NCBI RefSeq assembly: GCF_024281035.1
Contig: NZ_JAMXLH010000078.1
Coordinates: 124,001 to 188,000 of the forward strand
Source: Paraburkholderia sp.
GTDB taxonomy: Bacteria; Pseudomonadota; Gammaproteobacteria; Burkholderiales; Burkholderiaceae
Length of the DNA stretch: 64,000 nucleotides
Direction: 5' to 3'
In this document: one piece after another, positions 9,087 to 16,825 of the stretch
Layout: each line of letters begins with the position of its first letter
Position numbering within the stretch: position 1 is the first letter of the stretch
The notes under the pieces: model-generated
Told to the model about the DNA's origin: nothing
The model's input: the letters and a program-made list of their open reading frames with translations, nothing else
The model's database searches: none
Position numbers and translations under genes: made by a program

Positions 9087-9440
9087 ATGACGCGCTTATC
9101 CGACATCACCTCCGTTCACTGGCAGCCCGCCCTTAACCGCGACGACGTGGTCGAAGGCATCGACGATATCGATCAATCGATCCGCATCATCCTCAAGACT
9201 CCGAAAGGTAGCGACCCACATCGGCCGGAGTTCGGATCGAACCTGCATCTGTATCTCGACATGCCGATCCAGCAGGCCACGCCGCACGTCGTGCGCGAGT
9301 CGGTCGACGCGATTCGCGAGTGGGAACCGCGTTGCGAAGTTGTCCGCGTCATTCCCGCAATTGATGAAGCACGCGAAACGTTGCGGGTGCAATGGCGTTT
9401 GGCCGATGGCCTGATCCGCGAAACGGAGGTGCCGCGATGA
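9087..9440 (+). CDS. Baseplate protein W (gp25-like)
   Basis: This 117-residue protein belongs to the GPW/gp25 family, which forms the inner baseplate wedge and nucleates the sheath. Recognisable blocks are DIDQSIRIILKTPKGSD and RPEFGSNLHLYLDMP (the conserved EPR-like region appears as PEFG). It is separated from V by 53 bases and overlaps J by 4 bases. Confidence 0.9.
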   Translation: MTRLSDITSVHWQPALNRDDVVEGIDDIDQSIRIILKTPKGSDPHRPEFGSNLHLYLDMPIQQATPHVVRESVDAIREWEPRCEVVRVIPAIDEARETLRVQWRLADGLIRETEVPR

Positions 9441-10567
9441 ACCTGCCCGAGCCGCATTTCATTGATCGCGATCCGCAGGCGATCACGGCGGAGATCGTTG
9501 CGGACTACGAGAAACGATCCGGCAAGACGCTTTATCCCGCGCAAGTCGAGCATTTGCTGATCGACCTGATTGCTTACCGCGAAAGCCTCGTGCGTATCGG
9601 TTTGCAGGAGGCCGCGAGACAGAATCTCGTGGCTTACGCGCGCAAGCCGATGCTCGACTATCTCGGGGAGCTCGTGGGCGTGACGCGCCTGCCGGAGCAG
9701 CCCGCCCGAACGACGCTGCGATTTGGCGTCGGAACTGCCCTCGCACATAACGTGCTGGTGCCAGCCGGAACGCGCGCCGAGAGCAGCGACGGCGCTGTGA
9801 TCTTTGTGACGAGCGCGGATGCCGTGCTCCAGGCGGGCCAGCGGTCCGTGGATGTTGGCGCGGTCTGCGAAACAGACGGCATTGTCGGCAACGGGCGTGC
9901 GCCCGGGCAGATCAACCGTCTGTTCGATGCGCTCGATGTGAGCGATGACGTGGAAATCACCGTCGCCAACATCTCGCCAACAGACGGCGGCGCCGATGAA
10001 GAAGAGGATGACCCGCTGCGCGAACGCATTGTTCTGGCGCCCGAAAACTACAGCAACGCCGGACATGGCGAAGCCTACGAGGCCCGGGTGCGCGCGGTTC
10101 ACCAGAACATCATCGACGTGGCGGTGCTCGGCCCCGAGGATGGCCTGCCCGACGGGCACGTCGAAACGTACCCGCTCACGCGTGACGGATTGCCCGGCGA
10201 CGATCTGCTGGTGTTGATCGAAGCGCAACTGAACCAGCGCAAACGACGGCCTTTGACGGACTATTTCCGGGCGAGGACGCCGCAGGAAGTGCGCTATCGC
10301 ATCGCTGCCGAACTCGTGCTATTGCGCGGTTTCGATCAGGATGCCGTCATGAGTCGTGCGCTGGCAGCCGCGCAACGCTATGCACAGGATCGCCGGAGCA
10401 GACTCGGCCGCGATCTGGTGCGCAGTCAACTAAGCGCTGCATTGCATGTGCCAGGCGTTTATCGCGTGATCCTGAATGACGCGTTCCCGGATCGCGAACT
10501 GGCTCGTCATGAATGGGCGACGTGCGAGGACATCGAGCTGGCCATGCAGGGCATTCACGATGAGTAA
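9437..10567 (+). CDS. Baseplate J-like protein (gp47)
   Basis: This 376-residue wedge protein follows W, as in P2 and Mu. I chose ATG 9437 because it overlaps the W stop as ATGA and starts the conserved N-terminus MNLPEPHFIDRDPQAI. Typical J features are TLYPAQVEHLLIDLIAYRE near the N-terminus and the repeated Ig-like central part. It overlaps the I gene by 8 bases. Confidence 0.9.
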   Translation: MNLPEPHFIDRDPQAITAEIVADYEKRSGKTLYPAQVEHLLIDLIAYRESLVRIGLQEAARQNLVAYARKPMLDYLGELVGVTRLPEQPARTTLRFGVGTALAHNVLVPAGTRAESSDGAVIFVTSADAVLQAGQRSVDVGAVCETDGIVGNGRAPGQINRLFDALDVSDDVEITVANISPTDGGADEEEDDPLRERIVLAPENYSNAGHGEAYEARVRAVHQNIIDVAVLGPEDGLPDGHVETYPLTRDGLPGDDLLVLIEAQLNQRKRRPLTDYFRARTPQEVRYRIAAELVLLRGFDQDAVMSRALAAAQRYAQDRRSRLGRDLVRSQLSAALHVPGVYRVILNDAFPDRELARHEWATCEDIELAMQGIHDE

Positions 10568-11201
10568 GACGCCGTTGACCCCGGTTCTGATGGCCGACGA
10601 GCGCTTTCGCATTCTGGCGGAACTGGTCGACGAGCGCTTCGGCAACATCGATCTCTCGGCGCTGCTCGTCTATCTGATTGACACGGTTCACGAAAGCGCT
10701 CTGCCCCACCTCGCCGAACAATTCCATGTCATGGGTTTCGAGGGCTGGGAACTGGCGAGAAGCGCGGAGGAACGCCGGACGTTAATCCACAACGCCATCG
10801 AACTGCACCGCTACAAGGGCACGCCGTGGGCGATCGAGCAGATTCTCGTGACGCTCGGCATGACCGGCGTGGTTTCCGAATGGTTCGAGTACGGCGGCAG
10901 CCCGTATCGCTTCAGGCTCGATATCGATCTGTCCGGCCGCGGCGTCAACGCGGCCGAATACGCGTGTCTGGAAGCGCTGATCCTGAAGTACAAGAACAAG
11001 CGCTCGCGCCTCGAGGCGCTGACGATGAACGTGACGGTGCGCTCGTCCATTCCGGCGTTCGCCATGGCGGTGTCCGCCGGCGAAATCGTCACCGTCTACC
11101 CCTGTAGCGTTTCCGAGCTTGACCAGATGAATCCGTTGCCGCGCATCGGCATCGGTCACTGGGGCGTCGAAACCGTTTCGGTCTATCCGTGTACTGCGTA
11201 G
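10560..11201 (+). CDS. Tail protein I (baseplate wedge)
   Basis: This 213-residue protein is a P2 gpI / Mu gp48 type wedge protein that links the baseplate to fibres. The start at ATG 10560 (MSKTPLTPVLMADERF) is chosen over earlier in-frame codons because it overlaps J in the usual way. The block RTLIHNAIELHRYKGTPWAIEQIL is typical of the family. Confidence 0.88.
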   Translation: MSKTPLTPVLMADERFRILAELVDERFGNIDLSALLVYLIDTVHESALPHLAEQFHVMGFEGWELARSAEERRTLIHNAIELHRYKGTPWAIEQILVTLGMTGVVSEWFEYGGSPYRFRLDIDLSGRGVNAAEYACLEALILKYKNKRSRLEALTMNVTVRSSIPAFAMAVSAGEIVTVYPCSVSELDQMNPLPRIGIGHWGVETVSVYPCTA

Positions 11202-11212
11202 AAGGAGCCTTC

Positions 11213-11758
11213 ATGGCGAGTGAATTTTTTACGATCCTGACCGCCGTTGGCCGCGCCAAAATCGCCAGCGCCATGGCGGGCGGCCCGAAACTGGCGTTGA
11301 CCGAAATCGCGGTCGGCGATGGCCGTAACGGCGCTTATTACGATCCGGACGAAGCGCAACGCGCGCTTCATCACGAAGTCTGGCGCGGCCCGATCAATCA
11401 TCTCGAAACGGATCCGGCCAACCCGAGCTGGGTGGTTGCCGAACTGGTGATTCCCGATCAAGTGGGCGGTTGGTCCGTCCGCGAAGTGGGACTGTTCGAT
11501 ACCGCTGGCGACATGATCGCGGTCGGCAAATATCCGGAGAGCTATAAGCCTTCGATGTCGGCGGGCTCGAACAAGCAGTTGTACATCCGCATGATCGCCG
11601 ATGTGACTAACGCATCGGCGGTCGAATTGAAGATCGATCCGGATGTTGTGCTTGTCACGCGCACCTCGCTCGATCAGATCCAGTCCCGGCAGCTTGCGGC
11701 CGTGCTCAAGGCTTTGTGCGACACGAACCGTGTGCTGCTTGGCCAGCATTATTTGTAG
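11213..11758 (+). CDS. Short tail collar/fibre N-terminal domain protein
   Basis: This 181-residue protein has the baseplate-binding N-terminal domain of P2 gpH-type fibres (ASEFFTILTAVGRAKIASAM; ITEIAVGDG-like; WVVAELVIPDQVGGWSVREV). It ends where a long fibre shaft normally continues, so it is probably an adaptor carrying the separately encoded spikes downstream. GAAGGAG lies before the ATG. Its last codons (CDTNRVLLGQHYL) are copied in degraded form at 13686-13740, marking a duplication breakpoint. Confidence 0.82.
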   Translation: MASEFFTILTAVGRAKIASAMAGGPKLALTEIAVGDGRNGAYYDPDEAQRALHHEVWRGPINHLETDPANPSWVVAELVIPDQVGGWSVREVGLFDTAGDMIAVGKYPESYKPSMSAGSNKQLYIRMIADVTNASAVELKIDPDVVLVTRTSLDQIQSRQLAAVLKALCDTNRVLLGQHYL

Positions 11759-11771
11759 GAGATCGTGATTC

Positions 11772-13229
11772 ATGAGTCTTTCTGAACAACTTACTGACGC
11801 CATTGACGCGCAGAATGCATTGACCCAGGCCGTCGCGGACAAGATGGGGCAAGTCGGTGGTAGCGTCGGCCAATTTCAAGGTCGTGTCGATCAACTCGCG
11901 AACGACATTGCCGCGCAGATGGCGTCGACCCAGGCCGTTGCGGGCAAGGTGGGGGAAATCGATGGGCGTGTGGAGCAATTTCACGGTCGCATCGAGCAAC
12001 TCTCGAACGACATTGCCGCGCAGATGGTGTCAACCCAGGCCGTTGCCGGCAGGGTGGGGGAAATCGATGGGCGCGTCGAGCAATTCATCAAGAACTGGGG
12101 GATCGACGGCTATACCACGCTTGAGGTCGGTTCTGGTAAGCCGTTCGACAGCATTCAGGCCGCGTGGGACAGTCTGATCGGCAAGACCTTGAAGGCGGAC
12201 GTGCTGATCAAGGTGGCTGATGGTGTGCATACAACCACCGGCTTTACCTTGACGAATCAACCCTTTGCGCAGCGCATCCGTATTGAAGGCAATGTTGGCG
12301 ATCCTGCAGCATGCCAGATCAAATTCACGCCCGATGCGAACGGCGCGAGCCACGGCGTGATCTTCGATAACGTGCGCAACGTCGTCTTTAGCGGGTTCAA
12401 ACTGGTCGGTGAGACAACCGATAAAAACTGGACGATCCGGTGTCTGCTGATTCATCTAGGCAGTCGAGTCTGGAGCGCGCCTGGCAGCGTGCAAATCCAA
12501 GGTGGTGCGTACGGTCTCTTTGTCGATCACGGGGCGCAGTACGAGTGTAGCAAGCTGCACATCTCCAACACGGTGATATGGGCTGCGTATATCACGGCTG
12601 GATCGCGGGCCAATCTGCCGTCGCTCCGTCTGGCCGGTCCCGGTAAGGACGTTCGAGCTACCCTTCCTGCTGGCATTTATGGTGTTGAATCAACCACGGC
12701 ATCTCATGGATTAGTTGTCCTCGACGGCGCACAGTGTTGGGCCGGCGAGGCGCATATCACGGACTGGTCGCACGGCGCGCACGTTGAGCGCAATGGCTAC
12801 CTCTGGTGTGACGTCGTGAGGGTCGAGCGCTGCGAATATGGCTGCTACGCTGCGCAAGGCGGGGTGTGCTGGTCGTTTTGGTGGCCCGTAGCGCCCGGAC
12901 GTCCAGTGGAACGACGGTCCAGCGTCGTAGGCGCGGCCGTTGGGTTCTTCGCGGACCTCGGTGGAAAGATCGTCGCCGTCGGCGCCGAAGCTGAACGATG
13001 CAACACCGGTTTCCACGCCGCTTACCATTCACTGCTCTATGCAAACGAGTCGTTCGCGTCTAGATGCATCACGGGCTATTCGTCGCACGCACAATCTACG
13101 GTGATTGCCTACAACGTTACGCTATACGAATCGCATACCGACTTCACGCCACCGACTTCGGACGTACCGGGCAATGGCAACGCAATCATTCGCTATGGCA
13201 ACGTCTCCTACCTCCGCCCGTATGACTGA
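11772..13229 (+). CDS. Tailspike-like beta-helix protein, copy 1
   Basis: This 485-residue protein has an N-terminal coiled-coil stalk (about residues 12-105) made of three 35-residue repeats (TQAVAGKVGEIDGRVEQF type). A pectate-lyase-like right-handed beta-helix follows (from about 115; DSIQAAWDSLIGKTLKADVL, then RIRIEGNVGD, GVIFDNVRNVVFSGFKL). The role inferred is receptor binding or surface-polysaccharide recognition; no catalytic residues can be named. It has several Cys residues. It pairs with the small gene at 13256, and both are repeated downstream. Confidence 0.78.
   Translation: MSLSEQLTDAIDAQNALTQAVADKMGQVGGSVGQFQGRVDQLANDIAAQMASTQAVAGKVGEIDGRVEQFHGRIEQLSNDIAAQMVSTQAVAGRVGEIDGRVEQFIKNWGIDGYTTLEVGSGKPFDSIQAAWDSLIGKTLKADVLIKVADGVHTTTGFTLTNQPFAQRIRIEGNVGDPAACQIKFTPDANGASHGVIFDNVRNVVFSGFKLVGETTDKNWTIRCLLIHLGSRVWSAPGSVQIQGGAYGLFVDHGAQYECSKLHISNTVIWAAYITAGSRANLPSLRLAGPGKDVRATLPAGIYGVESTTASHGLVVLDGAQCWAGEAHITDWSHGAHVERNGYLWCDVVRVERCEYGCYAAQGGVCWSFWWPVAPGRPVERRSSVVGAAVGFFADLGGKIVAVGAEAERCNTGFHAAYHSLLYANESFASRCITGYSSHAQSTVIAYNVTLYESHTDFTPPTSDVPGNGNAIIRYGNVSYLRPYD
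11805..12090 (+). repeat. Three 105-bp repeats encoding stalk heptads
   Basis: Units begin at 11805, 11910 and 12015, an exact 105-base period (35 residues = five heptads); the third is partial. Shared blocks are GCGCAGATGG...ACCCAGGCCGTTGC and GGGGAAATCGATGGGCG. The paralogous spike at 13741 has one such unit, so stalk length differs by whole units. Confidence 0.85.
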
Positions 13230-13255
13230 CATTCGCCGCTGACCAGGACCGCAAG

Positions 13256-13669
13256 ATGAATTACACCGATTTTTGTACGACGACTAGCGTCATATTTCCC
13301 GCAACCGCAATCGACGGCGCACGTGCCCGCCTGAACCAGCTGCGTAACCGGATCAATACGGTAGCCGAACCGCTGTCGCGCGAAGGCACGATGTCTGACG
13401 CGCTGGTCGTGTTGATGACGAGCTACGCGGAACTGGTCACAGCACTCGCCACGGCCACGGATCTGAAGAGCGTGGGCGCGGCGGTGAAACATCAGGCCGC
13501 GCTCGTCAAGCCGATCATGGACGGTATCGCTGACGTGACGCTGCGATTCCCGTTCCAGTCCAAGCAAGTTGACGCTGCAGCCGTCATCGCGGAATTCATC
13601 GACTTGAATAAGGGCGTTTCAGCGGCCTTCGAACAAGAGGGTTTGGCATCCGTGAATTTGGATAACTGA
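13256..13669 (+). CDS. Spike partner protein, copy 1 (unknown function)
   Basis: This 137-residue, mostly helical soluble protein begins MNYTDFCTTTSVIF. I do not recognise a named family. It lies directly after each spike gene and was duplicated with it; the two copies differ at a minority of positions. That fixed pairing suggests a spike-specific chaperone, trimerisation factor or capping protein. GACCAGGACCGCAAG precedes the ATG. Confidence 0.7.
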   Translation: MNYTDFCTTTSVIFPATAIDGARARLNQLRNRINTVAEPLSREGTMSDALVVLMTSYAELVTALATATDLKSVGAAVKHQAALVKPIMDGIADVTLRFPFQSKQVDAAAVIAEFIDLNKGVSAAFEQEGLASVNLDN

Positions 13670-13740
13670 TCGATCACGAAAACATTGAGCGACACGAACC
13701 GCGTGCTGCTACCAACATCATTTGCAGGAGATCACGATTC

Positions 13741-14943
13741 ATGAATCTTTCTGAACAACTTACGGATGCCATTGACGCGCAGAATGCGTTGACCCAGGCC
13801 GTTGCGGGCAAGATGGGACAAATCGATGGCCGCGTCGAGCAATTCATCAAGCAATGGGGGATCGACGGCTATACGACGCTTGCGGTCGGTGCTGGTAAAC
13901 AGTTCGGCAGCATTCAAGCCGCGTGGGACAGTTTGATCGGCAAGACGCTGAAAGCCGACGTGCTGATCAAGGTTGCCGATGGCGTGTACACCACCCACGG
14001 CATCACCTTGCACAGTCAACCCTTTGCGCATCGTATCCGCATTGAAGGCAACGTCGGAAATCCTGCCGCATGCCAGATCAAATTCACGCCCGATACGAAT
14101 GGCGTGAGCCACGGCGTTATCTTCGATAACGTGCGTAACGTCACCTTTAGCGGTTTCAAGCTGATCGGTGAGACAACTGACCAGAACTGGACGTACCGGT
14201 CTCTGCTGATTTACGTTGGCAGTCGAGTCTGGAGCGCGCCTGGCAGCGTGCAAATCGAAGGCGGAGCAAACGGTCTCGCGGTCGATCAAGGGTCGCAGTA
14301 TGAGTGCAGCAATTTGCAAATTTCCAATACGCGGCAGTGGGCCGCGCATATTTCGTCTGGAGCGCGGGCCTATCTGCCGTCACTCCGTCTGGTCGGTCTC
14401 GGCAAGGACTTTCGAACCACCCTTCCTGCTCGCATTTACGGTGTTGAATCAACCACGGCACCTCATGGGTTGGCTGTCGTCGACACCGCACAGTGCTGGG
14501 TCGGCAAGGCGCAAATCACGGATTTTTGGCACGGCACGTACGTCGAGCGGAATGGCTACCTCTGGTGCGACAGCATGAAGATCAAGTGCTGCGAATATGG
14601 CTGCTACGCCGGGCACGGCGGGGTGTGCTGGTCGGCTTTATCAGGCACAGTGGAACAACGCGCTACGATCGTGGATGCACGCTTTGGTTTCCTCGCGGAC
14701 CACGGTGGAAAGATCGTAGTCAACCACGCCATCGTTGAACAATGCGAGAAAGGTTTCCACGCCGCTCACCATTCACAGATCCTTGCCAACGATTCGATCG
14801 CGCGTAACTGCGGGACGGGCTATGCGTCGCACGGACAATCTACGGTGCTTGCCTATAGGGCTACCCCGAGCGAATGCCAAATCGACTACACCCCGCCGAA
14901 TCCGGACGTGCCGGGCAACGCCAACGCAATCATTCGCCGCTAA
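13741..14943 (+). CDS. Tailspike-like beta-helix protein, copy 2
   Basis: This 400-residue paralogue of the spike at 11772 has the same N-terminus (MNLSEQLTDAIDAQNALTQA) but only one stalk unit before the helix domain. The beta-helix is close to copy 1 through most of its length (DSIQ/GSIQAAWDSLIGKTLKAD; FSGFKLIGETTDQNW). It diverges in the middle and C-terminal turns, where copy 1 has an extra WWPVAPGRP segment. The divergence is where receptor contact would be expected, but that is inference. Confidence 0.78.
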   Translation: MNLSEQLTDAIDAQNALTQAVAGKMGQIDGRVEQFIKQWGIDGYTTLAVGAGKQFGSIQAAWDSLIGKTLKADVLIKVADGVYTTHGITLHSQPFAHRIRIEGNVGNPAACQIKFTPDTNGVSHGVIFDNVRNVTFSGFKLIGETTDQNWTYRSLLIYVGSRVWSAPGSVQIEGGANGLAVDQGSQYECSNLQISNTRQWAAHISSGARAYLPSLRLVGLGKDFRTTLPARIYGVESTTAPHGLAVVDTAQCWVGKAQITDFWHGTYVERNGYLWCDSMKIKCCEYGCYAGHGGVCWSALSGTVEQRATIVDARFGFLADHGGKIVVNHAIVEQCEKGFHAAHHSQILANDSIARNCGTGYASHGQSTVLAYRATPSECQIDYTPPNPDVPGNANAIIRR

Positions 14944-14956
14944 CAAGGAGCGCAAG

Positions 14957-15370
14957 ATGGACTACACCGATTTTTATACAGCAACCGACGTCATGTTTCC
15001 CGAAACGGCAATCGACGGCGCACGTGCCCGGCTGAACCAGTTGCGCAACCGTATCAACACAGTTGCCGAACCACTGTCGCGCGAAGGCACGATGTCTGAC
15101 GCGCTGGTCGTGTTGATGACGAGCTACGCGGAGCTGGTCACGGCACTCGCTACGGCCCCGGATCTGAAGAGCGTGGGCGCGACGGTGAAACATCAGGCCG
15201 CGCTCGTCAAGCCGATCATGGATGGCATCGCTGATGGGACGCTGCGGTTCCCGTTCCAGTCCAAGAAGGTTGACGCTGCCGCAGTCATCACGGAGTTCGT
15301 CGACTTGAATAAGGGCGTGTCGGCGGCCTTCGAACAAGAGGGCTGGGTGTCCAGGACGTTGGAAAGCTGA
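14957..15370 (+). CDS. Spike partner protein, copy 2 (unknown function)
   Basis: This 137-residue paralogue of the protein at 13256 starts MDYTDFYTATDVMF. The start at 14957 is chosen because AAGGAGCGCAAG lies just upstream and it matches copy 1. Large blocks are identical (ARARLNQLRNRINTVAEPLS). It is the last gene of the phage tail region; a hairpin follows 20 bases later. Confidence 0.7.
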   Translation: MDYTDFYTATDVMFPETAIDGARARLNQLRNRINTVAEPLSREGTMSDALVVLMTSYAELVTALATAPDLKSVGATVKHQAALVKPIMDGIADGTLRFPFQSKKVDAAAVITEFVDLNKGVSAAFEQEGWVSRTLES

Positions 15371-15380
15371 GCGATCACGA

Positions 15381-15427
15381 AAAAACAGCGCGGCCGCTTC
15401 GGGTGCAGATACATCAGAAGCGGCCGC
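15381..15427 (-). terminator. Intrinsic terminator between tail module and cyo operon
   Basis: A perfect 11-bp stem (15390-15400 GCGGCCGCTTC with 15417-15427 GAAGCGGCCGC) and a 16-base loop is flanked on the left by AAAAAA. Read on the minus strand the stem is followed by six T, so it fits a terminator for leftward transcription from the cyo side. It may also stop rightward phage transcription, though there is no T run on that side. Confidence 0.65.
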
Positions 15428-15842
15428 CGCATTTCTAACGCAGCCATTGAATCAGCCAACGCCCCTCCACCTTCCGGAACGCGGTGTAGTTCTAGCCCAC
15501 GAAACAGGCTTTCACCACATGAGCCAGCGCTTCACCGAAAGTCGCTGGCCGTCACGGCGCAATCAGCCCATCAAGGCCGCGGTTTGCAATTCCTTTGCGA
15601 CATATGCAAACCCAGCCCCGCCGATTTTTCGCACGCCAACACGCTCAAATATCGCGCCGCGCTTCAGCGTAGATCGACGCCGACAATCAAACAAATTGTC
15701 CGCGCCAGAAAATTGAAGTTGGTAAAACTGGAAACGCACGCCTCGGCGATAACCGATGAAAGTCTTTGCGACTTCATCACTGCACACACGCAGTTGGCGG
15801 GAAATGGAAGCAGGAAGGAAAACAGCGGAGTGAAACGACCGA
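15428..15842. other. Intergenic region right of tail module
   Basis: No convincing gene is visible. Short frames here lack ribosome sites and recognisable proteins. One 7-bp inverted pair (GCCAGCG...CGCTGGC) lies near 15520-15547. If the phage element has a right attachment end, it should lie here or just left, but no tRNA or obvious direct repeat was seen within the window. Confidence 0.5.
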
Positions 15843-15867
15843 AGAGTCTCAAGAGCAACAAGACTCT
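15843..15867 (-). terminator. Weak stem-loop just after cyoD
   Basis: A 7-bp stem (AGAGTCT / AGACTCT) with an 11-base loop lies 18 bases beyond the cyoD stop. The T run on the minus strand is poor, so it may be a transcript 3' end stabiliser rather than a full terminator. Confidence 0.4.
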
Positions 15868-15884
15868 CCGGTCACGATGCCCTT

Positions 15885-16214
15885 TTAACGCGACATCATA
15901 TTCATACTGACGTTGTGCATGACCCAGACCGTGCCGACGATAACGATCAGCACCGTCATCACCGTGAAGCCGAACGCCGTGACGTTCCAGCGCTGGCTCG
16001 ACGACGAGTTCATGTGCAGGAAGAACACGAGGTGAACGACGATCTGCACCGCAGCCAGCACTGCAAGACCGAGCAGCGCGGTCTCATGCGGAAAACCGCC
16101 GTGCAGCACGAGCCAGAATGAAGCGGCCGTGAGCACCACCGCCAGGACGAAACCCGCCGCATAGCTGCCGTAGCTGCCGTGGCCTTCTTCTTCGTGGATG
16201 GAATGAGCACTCAT
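15885..16214 (-). CDS. cyoD: Cytochrome bo3 ubiquinol oxidase subunit IV
   Basis: This 109-residue inner-membrane protein has three predicted membrane helices after a short His/Glu-rich N-terminus (MSAHSIHEEEGHGSYG). It is the assembly/stability subunit of the proton-pumping quinol oxidase. It is the last gene of cyoABCD and overlaps cyoC by 4 bases. A cyoE haem O synthase gene is not next to it in this window. Confidence 0.95.
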   Translation of the reverse strand: MSAHSIHEEEGHGSYGSYAAGFVLAVVLTAASFWLVLHGGFPHETALLGLAVLAAVQIVVHLVFFLHMNSSSSQRWNVTAFGFTVMTVLIVIVGTVWVMHNVSMNMMSR

Positions 16215-16825
16215 TTAATCACGCTCGCAAGATAAACAAAGGAGAACACGCAGATCCAGACGATGTCCAGGAAGTGCCAGAAGAGGCTCAGGCACGTCAG
16301 TCGGCGCAATTCGCGCTCGCCCAGCGTCGGCGCCTGCACGACCTGAATCATCAGCACGATCATCCACAACATGCCGAACGTCACGTGCAGACCGTGCGTC
16401 GCGACCAGCGTGAAGAACGACGAGAGGAACGCGCTGCGGCTCGGGCCCGCGCCAAGTTCGATCAGGTGCGCGAATTCATGCAGTTCGAAATACAGGAACG
16501 TCGCGCCCAACAGGAACGTGATGGCCAGCCAGAACAGCACCTGAGAAGTACGCTTCTTGTACGCGCCGATCATCGCGAAGCCGTACGTGATGCTCGAAAA
16601 CAGCAGCACGGCGGTTTCCAGCGCGACTCCGGGGATGTCGAACAGGTCCTTGCCCGAGGGGCCGCCTGCGAACTGGTTCTGCATCACGGCGAACACTGCG
16701 AACAGCGAGCCGAATACGATGCAGTCCGTCATCAGATACAGCCAGAAGCCGAAGACCGAATGCGACGGCGGGTGATCGTGGTGATCGTGTTGCGCCAGCG
16801 CGGCGGCGCTTGTTTTCTGCAACAT
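16211..16825 (-). CDS. cyoC: Cytochrome bo3 ubiquinol oxidase subunit III
   Basis: This 204-residue membrane protein has five predicted helices, the size and layout of the haem-copper oxidase subunit III. A His-rich N-terminus (HDHHDHPPSHS) precedes the first helix. It shares one base with cyoB and 4 bases with cyoD, so the operon is translationally coupled. Confidence 0.96.
   Translation of the reverse strand: MLQKTSAAALAQHDHHDHPPSHSVFGFWLYLMTDCIVFGSLFAVFAVMQNQFAGGPSGKDLFDIPGVALETAVLLFSSITYGFAMIGAYKKRTSQVLFWLAITFLLGATFLYFELHEFAHLIELGAGPSRSAFLSSFFTLVATHGLHVTFGMLWMIVLMIQVVQAPTLGERELRRLTCLSLFWHFLDIVWICVFSFVYLASVIK

Larger units (their letters stand above)
11715..15386 (+). repeat. Tandem duplication of spike plus partner module
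   Basis: Unit 1 (11715-13685) and unit 2 (13686-15386) each hold a spike gene and a 137-codon gene. Before spike 1 the collar gene ends with GCGACACGAACCGTGTGCTG. The same segment, as GCGACACGAACCGCGTGCTG, lies in the non-coding gap before spike 2, and similarity runs on through the ribosome site to the ATG. Both units end in CTGA-C/G-CGATCACGAAAA-like sequence. The second unit is shorter, mainly because it lacks two stalk repeats. Confidence 0.85.

Noticed and set aside
15376..15884. Phage attachment site or tRNA at the right border
   Set aside because: No tRNA-like sequence or duplicated end could be seen; the left border is outside the window.
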